A stretch of DNA of 64,000 nucleotides from Acidobacteriota bacterium. Its GTDB lineage: Bacteria; Acidobacteriota; Terriglobia; Terriglobales; Acidobacteriaceae. The DNA is taken from positions 1-64,000 of the forward strand of contig QIAU01000130.1 in the NCBI GenBank assembly GCA_003225055.1, read 5' to 3'. The translations under genes were made by a program, and so were the position numbers. Every line of letters begins with the position of its first letter. The stretch's first letter is position 1. The notes beneath the pieces were generated by a model. It was not told the DNA's origin, searched no databases, and saw nothing but the letters and a program-made list of their open reading frames with translations. Below are positions 1 through 8,381 of this stretch, one piece after another.

Positions 1-245
1 TGCTTAACCAACCGATGGATACCCAACTGCGGGTCCACTTCTACCAGCACGTGTACGTGGTCGGGCATGATTTCCAGAGCGATGATTTCGGCACGATATT
101 TGTTTGCCACTTGTCTTAGCACCTGTTCGCATCGTTTAGCGATTGGTCCGACCCGCACAGCTCGCCGATACTTAGGCGTCCACACGCAATGGTACTTGCT
201 TGAATAGACCACGTTGTGGTTTGATTTGTACCCTTCCAGGGCCAT
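1..245 (-). CDS. tnpA: IS200/IS605-family TnpA transposase, C-terminus outside window
   Basis: The minus strand reads open from an ATG at 243-245 to the window edge, giving the first 81 residues of a Y1 (HUH) single-strand transposase. The N-terminus has the usual IS200 pattern with the element YHCVWTPKYRR, and the HUH metal-binding motif HVHVLVEV follows near residue 68. The catalytic tyrosine, which lies further C-terminal in this family, is off the window. The enzyme excises and inserts single-stranded IS DNA at replication forks by recognising subterminal hairpins. A hairpin of the right kind lies about 60 bases upstream of the start (302-322). Whether the gene is intact cannot be judged here. 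A solo REP-associated TnpA is an alternative, but the sequence looks like a standard IS200 transposase. Confidence 0.9.
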   Translation of the reverse strand, partial: MALEGYKSNHNVVYSSKYHCVWTPKYRRAVRVGPIAKRCEQVLRQVANKYRAEIIALEIMPDHVHVLVEVDPQLGIHRLVK

Positions 246-301
246 ACTGATGCTTATACCTAATGAAGAAATCTAAGACAAGGCAAAATCACGCCTTATA
301 T

Positions 302-322
302 CCCCAGCCCTAAAGGGCGGGG
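302..322. repeat. Subterminal hairpin of the IS200-type element
   Basis: An imperfect palindrome with CCCC-a-GCCCT and AGGGCGGGG arms and a two-base loop lies just outside the transposase start. IS200/IS605 elements carry such hairpins inside each end, where TnpA binds. The element boundary is probably a little beyond this point, between about 322 and 360. The exact cleavage site was not determined. Confidence 0.65.
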
Positions 323-435
323 CTTTACGGCGCTTCTCGGACTTACGCCCTGCCCGGGAAAAGGGTCGGGCGATTTTTTCGGCCGATCGGGGGCTATATC
401 ACCTCGGCGTTGTCGCTTCCGGTGTATTCGGTGGC

Positions 436-821
436 ATGTGCGTGGAGGTGAACGGTCCCACTTTCACCCCGGACGGCAAGACTGTCTTCGAAGCGACAAT
501 ATGGACAGCATCAATATCATGAACGCCGATGGCAAGGGGATCAAAGTCCTCGATAATGCCAGCGGCGAGTACTCTGATCCCTACCCAGCCCTTTCTCCCC
601 ATGGCACCAAGGTGTTCGGTTGAAACCGCGACGTGTGCATCGTGGACGCCAACGGCCAGAACCTGAAGCAGCGCCCAAACCGAGGGGAGAATTGAGACCC
701 GATGCTCGTGAATGACAAGATCGTCTTCGCCTCCTGGAAAGATGACGTATCAGGCGAAGAGATCCACAGCATGAAAGTTGACGAAACCCGTCAGAAGGCG
801 ACTCACCAACAACAGGGTTGA
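436..821 (+). pseudogene. Remnant of TolB/PD40-type beta-propeller protein
   Basis: Three reading segments on the plus strand together resemble one TolB/WD40-like propeller. The first (from 436) carries FTPDGKTVF, a typical blade end, and then stops. The second (from 501, shifted frame) carries INIMNADGKGIKVL and ALSPHGTKVFG, typical of the 'MNADGSG..LT / SPDGTKI' blade repeat, and ends at a TGA at 621-623. Readthrough of that stop gives VCIVDANGQNLKQ, then a second TGA at 693-695, then KIVFASWKDD up to 821. One frameshift and two stops make this a pseudogene. It has no clear 5' end and lies beside the IS200 end, so insertion may have removed the start. The parent was probably a periplasmic PD40 protein. 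Confidence 0.6.
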
Positions 822-994
822 TGAGTACTTCGCGTGGTAGTGAGACTGAACGTAAGGCCGGCACTGGGTGAAGGTTGCGGCAGAAATGTATTGACAATAT
901 TCCGGCGCTGCCATCATTCTTCACATCGGCGGCGGGGCGCCTCTCGTCTCCTAAGCGCGGCGCCTTTGATTTCGCCTGCTTTACTTCCCAGCTT
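822..994. other. Intergenic stretch downstream of glgA
   Basis: No credible gene. Two GGCGCC-containing blocks near 937-964 could form a weak structure at the 3' end of glgA, but no U-tract follows, so no terminator is called. Confidence 0.4.
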
Positions 995-2455
995 TCAGGC
1001 TGCATTCGCCGCCCTTAGCTGTCGCACCCGCTCATACACTCGCACGTACTCTTTGGCCGACGCATTCCACGAAAAATCCTTGGCCATGCCGTTGCGCATC
1101 AACACCTGCCAGGAAGTCTGATCGCGATAAGCCAGCAGCGCCTGCCGAATCGTAGAGAGCAGCGCCTCTCCGTTGTAGTCGGTGAACTTGAAGCCGGTTC
1201 CGCGTCCGGTGCGCGCGTCCCAGGGCTCAATGGTGTCATCCAATCCGCCCGTTGCCCGCACAACCGGCACTGTCCCGTATTTCAGACTGTAGATCTGGTT
1301 TAGCCCGCAAGGCTCGTACCTGGAGGGCATCAGGAACATATCGCTGCCGGCCTCGATTTTGTGGGCCAGCTCGTTGTTGTACGCAACCTTCACGGCAATC
1401 TTCTGCGGAAATTGCCGGTTGAGCCGCACAAACATTTCCTCATATTCTTTGTCACCTGCCCCCAGAGCGACGACGATCATATCTTCGCGGGCCAGCCGGT
1501 CCATGATCTGGGTGATCAAGTCGAATCCCTTCTGCGCCGCGAAGCGCGACACGATTCCGACGACCGGTATCTTGGGATTCGTGTCGGTCACGCCGAAAGC
1601 AGTGAGCAAGTCCGCCTTGCATTGAGCCTTGCCGCTCAGATCTTCTGGCGAGTACTTTGCGGCGATGAATTTGTCCTTCTCCGGACTCCATTCCTCGTAG
1701 TCGACGCCATTCAGGATTCCCGTGACCGTAGCCGCCCGCGCCCGCAGCACGCCTTCCAATCCAAAACCGTACTCCGAGGTCTGGATTTCCTGGCTGTACT
1801 TCTTGCTCACCGTGGTAATGAAATCGGAGTAGACCAGGGCGCCTTTAAGGAAGTTCACCTGCCCGAAAAACTCCATTTTGCTCATGGTGAACAGATCCCA
1901 GGGCAGCATCAGCAAGGGCAGGATTTCGGAAGGAAACAAGCCCTGGTATCCCATGTTGTGGATGGTGAAGGTGCAGCCGACGTCGCGAAACGCGGGATCT
2001 TCCGCATAAAGTGTGCGCAGCATCACCGGGACCAGAGCCGACTGCCAATCATGACAGTGAAAGACGTGGGGGACGCGGAGCACTTTGGAAGCTTCCAGCA
2101 CGGCTCGTGAAAACATCGCGAAGCGCTCCGCGTTGTCGGGATAGTCTCCCGCAGGGGTGCCGTAGAGAGCATCGCGATCGAAGAACGCGGGATAATCGAC
2201 GAAATAAAACTGCGCGCCGGACTGGGTTCCCCCGCTTACAACCGAACAGAAGCGATATCGGTCATCATAGGGAACTGTAATGCTGCGCACCACGATCTCG
2301 GGATCGGTCAGCTTGGTTTGACGATACCGCGGCAGGTACACGCTGACCTGGTGTCCCAGCCGGGCGAGCGCATGCGGCAAGGCGCCCACCACGTCCGCCA
2401 GTCCACCCGTCTTGGAAAAGGGCACGCATTCCGGGGCCACCAAAGCAATGTGCAT
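995..2455 (-). CDS. glgA: Glycogen synthase (ADP-glucose type, GT5)
   Basis: Transfers glucose from ADP-glucose to the growing alpha-1,4-glucan in the cytoplasm. The 486-residue product has the normal length for bacterial GlgA. It shows the N-terminal KTGGL motif (residues 15-19) that binds ADP-glucose, HCHDWQSA near 133-140, IHNMGYQG near 165, and the C-terminal active-site block SRYEPCGLNQ near 378-387 followed by TGGLDDT. The start is an ATG at 2453-2455 with an AGGAGG about ten bases upstream. The gene is divergent from rsmA. No other glycogen gene lies in the window, so it is not in a glg operon here. GT5 starch-synthase-type enzymes are the only close alternative and do the same chemistry. 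Confidence 0.97.
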   Translation of the reverse strand: MHIALVAPECVPFSKTGGLADVVGALPHALARLGHQVSVYLPRYRQTKLTDPEIVVRSITVPYDDRYRFCSVVSGGTQSGAQFYFVDYPAFFDRDALYGTPAGDYPDNAERFAMFSRAVLEASKVLRVPHVFHCHDWQSALVPVMLRTLYAEDPAFRDVGCTFTIHNMGYQGLFPSEILPLLMLPWDLFTMSKMEFFGQVNFLKGALVYSDFITTVSKKYSQEIQTSEYGFGLEGVLRARAATVTGILNGVDYEEWSPEKDKFIAAKYSPEDLSGKAQCKADLLTAFGVTDTNPKIPVVGIVSRFAAQKGFDLITQIMDRLAREDMIVVALGAGDKEYEEMFVRLNRQFPQKIAVKVAYNNELAHKIEAGSDMFLMPSRYEPCGLNQIYSLKYGTVPVVRATGGLDDTIEPWDARTGRGTGFKFTDYNGEALLSTIRQALLAYRDQTSWQVLMRNGMAKDFSWNASAKEYVRVYERVRQLRAANAA

Positions 2456-2588
2456 TACCGTGCATCCTCCTAAATTTCCAGCGCCAGCCGGCCCACGTTA
2501 TTATGAGCATCGACACACCACGCCCAGGGTTTGCCGGATCGTGGGATGGAACTGGCAGTTTAAACGGCCGGCAGAAAGAGGGTCAACC

Positions 2589-3461
2589 GTGCCGAAAGGC
2601 CCAGCCGTAATTCGCCGCGGTTCGCGCGATTGGAAACCGAAACTCGGACAGCATTTCCTGCGGGATACCCATACCGCATCTCGAATTGTCGACGCTCTCG
2701 GCGATGTCTCTCAAAGTACGGTCCTCGAAATTGGCCCCGGCGCTGGCGCCCTGACGGTGCTGCTGGCCCGGCGCGCGCGTCGACTGATCGCCATCGAGAC
2801 GGATCGCGTGCTGGCGGCCCAGTTGCGCATGCAGTTCGCGACTGCCGAGAACATCGAAATCATCGAAGGCGACGTACTGGCCATCGACTTCGACACCATC
2901 TTCGGCCCCAAGCCCGGCACCTCGCGTCCCGGCCTCGAATACAGTCCGGAACCGGCGCGTGTAGTGGGCAATCTGCCCTATTTCATCACCTCCGACATTC
3001 TGCTCCGGCTGTTCGAGTTTCGCCGCCATTTCGAAACCATCGTACTGATGGTGCAGCGCGAGGTGGCCGACCGCATCGCCGCCAAAGCGGGCACGCGCGA
3101 CTATGGCCTGCTCTCGGCCACTGCCCAGCTCTATACCCGGGCGGAAAAGCTGTTCACCCTTCCGCCGGGAGCGTTCAATCCGCCGCCCAAGGTACATTCC
3201 ACCGTCCTGCGGCTTACCATGGCTCCGCAACTTGAAAAATTGCGGGTACCGGAAGATCGGTTCATAGCTTTCCTCAAGGTCTCGTTCGGTCAAAAACGAA
3301 AGACTCTGTGGAACAATCTAAAATCTCATTATCAACCCGAACTCCTGAAAACCGCACTGGAGCGCACGGGGATAAAGCCCAATATTCGCGCTGAGGCTCT
3401 GCCTTTGGAGAAAAGCGCCGCCTTGTTTCGGGAACTGACGGCGCGGGATGGAACGCGCTAA
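2589..3461 (+). CDS. rsmA: 16S rRNA dimethyladenosine transferase RsmA/KsgA
   Basis: Dimethylates the two adjacent adenosines in the 3'-terminal helix of 16S rRNA late in small-subunit assembly, using S-adenosylmethionine. Motifs seen: GQHFLRD (residues 20-26), the SAM-binding LEIGPGAG (46-53), the acidic IETD, and the catalytic NLPY (128-131). The frame is open further upstream to 2412, but that would run over the glgA start on the other strand. I place the start at a GTG (2589-2591) preceded by AAAGAGG seven bases upstream, giving 290 residues, normal for the family. It is followed 37 bases later by the MEMO-like gene on the same strand, and the two may be cotranscribed. Confidence 0.95.
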   Translation: MPKGPAVIRRGSRDWKPKLGQHFLRDTHTASRIVDALGDVSQSTVLEIGPGAGALTVLLARRARRLIAIETDRVLAAQLRMQFATAENIEIIEGDVLAIDFDTIFGPKPGTSRPGLEYSPEPARVVGNLPYFITSDILLRLFEFRRHFETIVLMVQREVADRIAAKAGTRDYGLLSATAQLYTRAEKLFTLPPGAFNPPPKVHSTVLRLTMAPQLEKLRVPEDRFIAFLKVSFGQKRKTLWNNLKSHYQPELLKTALERTGIKPNIRAEALPLEKSAALFRELTARDGTR

Positions 3462-3498
3462 GCTATAGTAAATGCCGGCATCCGCGAGGAGGTGAGTT

Positions 3499-4314
3499 AT
3501 GGCTACCACGGTCGTTCGCCATGCCGTTGTCGCTGGACAGTTTTACCCCAGAAATCCCGACAAGCTCAGAGCCGAAATCCGCTCCTACACGGAAGGCGAG
3601 AATAGGCTCATTCCTGCCCTGGGCTGTGTCGTTCCCCACGCGGGTTACATCTATTCCGGACACGTGGCTGGCGCCGTCTATGCGCGGCTCGACTTACCCA
3701 CGCGTTTGATCGTGATGTGCCCTAATCACACGGGCATGGGAACCCCTCTATCGGTCATGAGCGAAGGCGAGTGGGAGACCCCGCTGGGCAACGTGCCTAT
3801 CGATTCCAAACTCGCCACCGACTTGAAGGCGCGCTTTTCGATGCTCTCGGAAGACAGCTATGCGCACCGGTCGGAACACGCGGCTGAAGTCCAATTGCCG
3901 TTCCTGCAGGCCCGCCTGGATAGTTTCAGCTTCGTGCCGATTGCCGTGGGCACGGGGCGATTGGAGATTCTGGAAATGCTTGGCCACGCCATTGGCGAAG
4001 CCGTTGCGGCGCAGAAGGAGCGGGTGCTGATCATTGCCTCCAGCGACATGAACCATTACGAGTCGGACAGCGTGACCCGGCAGAAGGATTCAGAAGCGAT
4101 CGAACGCATACTGGCCCTAGACCCGCGGGGACTCCACAAGGTGGTCACCAGTAAGAACATCTCGATGTGCGGATTCGGGCCCGCGGTGGCCATGCTGACC
4201 GCGTGTAAACCTCTAGGCGCGAAGTCCGTGGAACTGATCAAGTACGCAACCTCCGGCGACGTGTCGGGCGATCGCGACATGGTCGTCGGCTACGCGGGGC
4301 TGGTCGTCTCCTGA
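3499..4314 (+). CDS. amrB: MEMO1-family protein (AmmeMemoRadiSam system protein B)
   Basis: The 271-residue product belongs to the MEMO family, a fold related to class III non-haem-iron dioxygenases whose bacterial function is not settled. Residues matching the metal-site set of human MEMO1 are visible: a His in VVPHAGYIYSG (H47), a His in CPNHTG (H77) and a Cys in SMCGFGPA (C224). In many bacteria the gene sits with an AMMECR1 gene and a radical SAM gene, but neither partner is next to it here. The only radical SAM gene in the window (33 kb) is of another type. The start ATG has a strong GAGGAGGTG ribosome site. It follows rsmA closely. Confidence 0.9.
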   Translation: MATTVVRHAVVAGQFYPRNPDKLRAEIRSYTEGENRLIPALGCVVPHAGYIYSGHVAGAVYARLDLPTRLIVMCPNHTGMGTPLSVMSEGEWETPLGNVPIDSKLATDLKARFSMLSEDSYAHRSEHAAEVQLPFLQARLDSFSFVPIAVGTGRLEILEMLGHAIGEAVAAQKERVLIIASSDMNHYESDSVTRQKDSEAIERILALDPRGLHKVVTSKNISMCGFGPAVAMLTACKPLGAKSVELIKYATSGDVSGDRDMVVGYAGLVVS

Positions 4315-4448
4315 CCCGGTGGTGGCGCCGGCGCCCTCACCCGCGGCAATCCCCAATTCAGTCAGCGCGGACGCTTGGGCTCGCGCGGTTCTAAGAAATC
4401 CAAACAAACCGCTGGGCGAAGCCGCCTGCGTTCGGCTTAGCTTCTTTA

Positions 4449-5807
4449 TCAGTGGCGCGAGCTCGAGTGCGATGAACTGGAACTGGCGTGCGAAGAGGAA
4501 GAGGTCCGCCCCCCACTGAAACCGCCTTCCCCGCGTGAGCTCGACACTCGGGACGTTGTGCCTCGCGATGCGGGGCCCGCCGGCGCTGGCCGTGAGTTTA
4601 CCGGAGCAGCCATCCCACCCCTACCAACCACCGCCGGCATGGGCGTTGCCCCTCTGGCTTCAAACTGACGATTCAAGCTGGGCAGATTCCGCACGCCCCG
4701 CGGCATCCCGAGCCCTGCCCTGTCTTCCTTGATTACCAGCTTCGTGCCGGGACCAACTCCCGGGGAGACCAGCGACGGCGTTGGCCCGCGGCCGACTGCC
4801 ACTGTCCCATGCGGTATCAGGGGGGGGCGAGGCGGGACGTACGCACGCGGTGGGTTCAGCACCGTCGGTACGCGGTTCCACGCTACCCAGCTGGATCCTG
4901 GACGCCACATCCAACCATACCCCGGGACAAACAGCCAGCCGCCATAGTGGTACGGCATCCAGCCCCACGGATACGCCGATACCCAGGTATAGCCGAAGCC
5001 CGGGTACCACATCCAGGCGCCGTCCATGAACGGGTCCCATCCGAAGCTGGTGAAATACGGCTGCCAGCACAGGCCATAGCCGGGTACGTCGTAATAACTG
5101 CCGTAGTAATTCAGATCGCTCAGGCCGTAGCTGTAAGGCGTGTTGTACGACTTGGCAGCGTAGCGGAGATGATAGTCGGTCTGCTGCTTATCCCAGGAGT
5201 CAAATGGGGACTGGGGAATGTTCTTGGCCAATTCAAACTGGCCGTCATGGCTGATGTCGAAAGTAGCAGTATGTTTGCTGGCGATTTCGACAGCACCCGC
5301 GGGCCCCTCCACCTGGACATTGCCTTTGAACACAGCTACTGAGGCCGACTCCTTGTGCACGTCGACCCGGAAGTGAGCGGAGCGCGTCAAAGTCGCGCTC
5401 TCGTGAGCGAGCGTGACCCGAAATTCGTCGTCGTGCTTGCCTGTGAAATTGAAGTAAGCCTGGCCCTGTTGGACGTCGATCGTGCTGACCTTGGCGCCTG
5501 AATCGCGCAAAGACAAATTGGTGAACTCGACGATGGTATTGGGCACCAGGTGGATGGTACTGCCATCCTCGAACTCGACTTCGGCCCGGGCATCTTCCGT
5601 TGTCCGCAGGCGTACACCTTCCGTGATGGGCATATTGAGGAAGGCTTTTTCATAGTCGTCGCCGGTCGTGCGGTCAATTTGCAGGTTCCCTTCAACATCG
5701 CTCAGCCGCACGATGCGTGCCTGCGAGTCCGCCCAGGCGGAGACGGCCGACAGGCAGCAGAACAGGGCTGCCCACATGCGAAGCGTAGTGCCGAATCTCC
5801 GATTCAT
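4449..5807 (-). CDS. Secreted FecR-domain protein with Trp/Tyr/Gly-rich DUF6600-like region
   Basis: The product has a Sec signal peptide (cleavage probably near AVSAWA-DS), then a FecR-type beta region (about residues 25-190) with EVEFEDGSTIHL, as in FecR domains. Next comes a Trp/Tyr/Pro/Gly-rich stretch (about 230-310) with repeats such as WMPYHYGGW and VPGYGWMWRPG, resembling DUF6600, and a low-complexity Ser/Arg/His tail. It is probably exported and cell-envelope associated. FecR domains in this setting are usually not anti-sigma factors, and no sigma gene is adjacent. The frame is open to 6056, but the second of two ATGs (5805-5807) sits six bases after GGGAG, so I chose it, giving 452 residues. 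Molecular function is unknown. Confidence 0.82.
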   Translation of the reverse strand: MNRRFGTTLRMWAALFCCLSAVSAWADSQARIVRLSDVEGNLQIDRTTGDDYEKAFLNMPITEGVRLRTTEDARAEVEFEDGSTIHLVPNTIVEFTNLSLRDSGAKVSTIDVQQGQAYFNFTGKHDDEFRVTLAHESATLTRSAHFRVDVHKESASVAVFKGNVQVEGPAGAVEIASKHTATFDISHDGQFELAKNIPQSPFDSWDKQQTDYHLRYAAKSYNTPYSYGLSDLNYYGSYYDVPGYGLCWQPYFTSFGWDPFMDGAWMWYPGFGYTWVSAYPWGWMPYHYGGWLFVPGYGWMWRPGSSWVAWNRVPTVLNPPRAYVPPRPPLIPHGTVAVGRGPTPSLVSPGVGPGTKLVIKEDRAGLGMPRGVRNLPSLNRQFEARGATPMPAVVGRGGMAAPVNSRPAPAGPASRGTTSRVSSSRGEGGFSGGRTSSSSHASSSSSHSSSRH

Positions 5808-6215
5808 AAACATCTCCCGAGACACTTTCCCTATAACATTAGAACACAGCTGGCAAGGAATAGTTGCTGGAAAATCAGAGGGTTGAAATGCCGGAGGCGC
5901 ATTGGCAAAAGCCAGCAGGAGCGTCCGGCGCAGGTCGCAGGTCTTGGTTCTCAGGTCTCGGGGCCTATTCCGAAGGCGCAGAGCCGGGCAACTTAGCGGC
6001 CCGTATTCTTCTCGGCGAATCTCGGCTGCGGTAATCGCAAAGACCTGCACAACCACCCATTTGGCTCGACTTCTGGCTCGGCCACCTCACCAAGATCCGC
6101 CCCAGTTTTGCACAACAGACGTGAAATATAGGCGTGCAGTGTCGGGTCTGGGACAGACAGCAATATCGGCTTTTTGTCATGGTATCGTTAACTCGCTAGT
6201 TGTAACTTTTATGTT
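5808..6215. other. Intergenic region between divergent genes
   Basis: About 400 bases between the divergent FecR gene and the small plus-strand gene at 6216. It should hold both promoters. The only distinct structure is the degenerate period-7 tract at 5929-5963. AT-rich sequence at 6170-6215 fits a promoter for the small gene, but no good -35/-10 pair was found. Confidence 0.4.
5929..5963. repeat. Degenerate heptanucleotide tandem repeat, 5 units
   Basis: Five consecutive 7-mers read cgcaggt, cgcaggt, cttggtt, ctcaggt, ctcgggg. The first two are identical and the rest keep the GGT core. The pattern matches the larger heptad array at 62063-62139 in period and composition. Confidence 0.6.
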
Positions 6216-6458
6216 ATGCAAGAGCCGAATAAGCTGACCCGTTCTCACCCACAGTGGGAAGCACTCTATCGAGCGGCGGTACTGGAAGGAAATGCCGGCT
6301 TGCTCGCTGAACGGATCGCTGTGGCGATGCTGTCGCTGGGGGCGCGCCTCGAGGAAATCCAGTATTCTGCCGAGCACCGCATGGAGCGACATCGCATCGA
6401 GAGTGCGATCCATATGCTGGATCGGCTCAGAGCCACGGAACTCGGACGGACCGGGTGA
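6216..6458 (+). CDS. Small conserved-looking hypothetical protein (80 aa)
   Basis: An 80-residue, charged, probably all-helical protein. It has two amphipathic segments (about residues 13-45 and 48-75) with repeated Glu/Arg and Leu/Ile spacing, and no signal peptide or membrane segment. It sits alone between the divergent FecR gene and the convergent GT39-like gene. The composition is that of a real soluble helical protein and the competing frames are poor, so I accept it. I do not recognise the family. A coiled-coil regulator or adaptor would fit its shape, but nothing shows this. Confidence 0.55.
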   Translation: MQEPNKLTRSHPQWEALYRAAVLEGNAGLLAERIAVAMLSLGARLEEIQYSAEHRMERHRIESAIHMLDRLRATELGRTG

Positions 6459-6522
6459 CGAGTGGCTCATGGCAGGAGCACAGAGAAGCGAGTGCAAGAG
6501 GCCGGTTGGGCAATATTGCCCG

Positions 6523-8271
6523 TCAACGGACCTTCCCCGTTTCGGCTCGACCCTTCTGCGCGACGGGCGGGTCGGTCGGCTTCCGCAAAGACTCCGAATA
6601 AGGCACCAACTGCGGGGACGGGGCGTCCGCATCCAGCAGCCAAGACTTGCGTGTCGGGAAGTAGCGCAAGAGCTCTTCATCGTCTTTTTCTCCCATATGG
6701 CGAGCCCAGACCACCTTGGCAGAATCAATGTCAGCGCGATTGTAGACGTACTCCATATCCACGTTATGGTTTTGCTCATAGCGCACTAGAATCAGGTGAC
6801 GCGCGGGTTCCCGCTCGAGCTGCCGCACAATGCGCGCACGCTCGAGATTGCCGCGCGGCCAGGCCGGCTCGATTTGAGCGTGGGCGGCCACCGCCGTTAT
6901 CCGCAGAACGACCATCGCAATTGCAATCAGCGGAATCAGGCTCACCAAAGCCGCTCCGGTCCGCTGCCGGCGGCGCCAGGTTCCGAGATGGCGCATGCAT
7001 TCGAGCAGCAGCACATAAAGCAGGCAGGTAGCAGGAGCGAAGTAGTGCGGCATGGTCCAGGTCTCAACCGCCAGGCCCAGCCCAAAGGCTGCGAGCGCAA
7101 TGAGCGGAAATCGCATCGTGCGGTCGCGAACGGCCCAGGGGAGTGCAACCAAAGGAACAGAGAGGAGCGGGCCAAGATAGAACATCCACCAGGAAACAAG
7201 CTTCTCCCCGGCGTGGCGCAGAAAACCACCCAAGGTTCGACCCTCCTCGAATTTGCGAAGTTCCCAGCGATAGAAGTCCCGCATGACCCAGTGGTGATAC
7301 TGCGGCTCGGGACGCGGCGTCTGCCAGAGAAAATATGGCGCCATGGCGTAAGCGCTGCGGTTTACCTGGTAAGCCATGCGGAAGGGACTACCGGTGACGC
7401 GGTAGTAGTAATAGCCGGTCGCAACCGCGGCGAGTGACAGAACCAGCACCAGGGGGAGAACCACGCGACCAACAGCTAGCTTCGCGGGAGGCCGATTTTT
7501 TCCGAAGAACCAGACCAGCATGGCGCCCGCGGCGGGCAAGCCGAAGATCAAACCTTCGTAGGGACGGCTGTTGGCTAGGATTATCAGACCCAGTGCCATC
7601 AACCCAGCGTCGCCAACGTGGGCGTGTCGCTTCAACCTGGGCAGAGCCCCAACAACCAGGGACCCTCCTAACGCGATCACCGATCCGGACCAGTAGGTGT
7701 TCATCCAGTAGCTGAGGACGCCAAGACGAAAAACCGCCAGGATACCTCCCAGGAGCGCCCACCCGGGGGGCAGCCAGGCTTGGAGCATCCAGCACAGAAC
7801 AGAGCACATTAAGGCAGTGACCATCATTTGGCCGATCCACGGATGTCCCAAGCGCTCCCCAACCGCCAGCACGATGCCTTCGGCCGGCGCGTACATGGAC
7901 ATATACGTAGGCCGCTGGATGATGTGGAAGCTTTCGAAGTGGACCCACATCGGGTGGGGCGGATTGGTCAGCCGTCCGTGAGCGAACGTGTCTCCGGCAA
8001 GTAGGTAGCTGAATTCGTCGTTGTAGCGGGGCTGAGGAATACCCAGAATCGGGATGAGGACGGCTCTCGTCGCCAGCACCAACGCTCCGACCAAAGCAAC
8101 CGAGAGCTTGCGCCGCCGCGCCAGGTCTCCGAAGAACTGCTGGAGCCTTCTCCCATGATTCGGCTGGCGGTGGGAAGCGCGCGAGAGGACGAGCATCAGG
8201 GCGGGAACCAGGAGAACCAGCTCCGCAAGCGAAACCAGCCAGGGAGCCAGGCGAGCGTAAAGTTGCGCCAT
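6523..8271 (-). CDS. Multi-pass membrane protein, GT39-like (glycosyltransferase-type)
   Basis: A 582-residue integral membrane protein with roughly ten or more hydrophobic segments. The first large periplasmic loop carries RYNDEFSYLLAGDTF, resembling the acidic DE motif after the first helix of GT-C enzymes (protein O-mannosyltransferase/ArnT type), which take sugars from polyprenyl phosphate. NSRPYEGLIFGLP in the middle is seen in acidobacterial members of this group. The C-terminal part after about residue 470 is soluble (periplasmic) and contains HLILVRYEQNHNVDMEYVYN. The start ATG at 8269-8271 has no strong ribosome site. Acceptor and donor are unknown; a non-enzymatic membrane protein cannot be excluded. 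Confidence 0.75.
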   Translation of the reverse strand: MAQLYARLAPWLVSLAELVLLVPALMLVLSRASHRQPNHGRRLQQFFGDLARRRKLSVALVGALVLATRAVLIPILGIPQPRYNDEFSYLLAGDTFAHGRLTNPPHPMWVHFESFHIIQRPTYMSMYAPAEGIVLAVGERLGHPWIGQMMVTALMCSVLCWMLQAWLPPGWALLGGILAVFRLGVLSYWMNTYWSGSVIALGGSLVVGALPRLKRHAHVGDAGLMALGLIILANSRPYEGLIFGLPAAGAMLVWFFGKNRPPAKLAVGRVVLPLVLVLSLAAVATGYYYYRVTGSPFRMAYQVNRSAYAMAPYFLWQTPRPEPQYHHWVMRDFYRWELRKFEEGRTLGGFLRHAGEKLVSWWMFYLGPLLSVPLVALPWAVRDRTMRFPLIALAAFGLGLAVETWTMPHYFAPATCLLYVLLLECMRHLGTWRRRQRTGAALVSLIPLIAIAMVVLRITAVAAHAQIEPAWPRGNLERARIVRQLEREPARHLILVRYEQNHNVDMEYVYNRADIDSAKVVWARHMGEKDDEELLRYFPTRKSWLLDADAPSPQLVPYSESLRKPTDPPVAQKGRAETGKVR

Positions 8272-8280
8272 GAAGCAAAG

Positions 8281-8381
8281 AATTTCTGATTTTCGATGGC
8301 TGATTTCCGATTTTAGATTGGCCGTCCTGCCAAGGGCTGCTCAAGCGAAAAATCAGCAAACCAAAAATCAACAACCAAAAA
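8281..8381. repeat. AT-rich imperfect inverted repeat (GCTGATTT-type)
   Basis: Between the GT39-like gene and pfkA lies an AT-rich block. Its left part (8281-8320) repeats TGATTT/GATGGCTGATT words, and its right part (8347-8381) carries AAAAATCAGC and AAAAATCAAC, partly complementary to the left. The same words recur in a cleaner inverted repeat at 18620-18684. The base composition contrasts with the GC-rich genes on both sides. Confidence 0.5.

Noticed and set aside
2412-2588. 5' extension of the rsmA frame
   Set aside because: It would overlap the glgA start; the GTG at 2589 has a good ribosome site and gives the normal family length.
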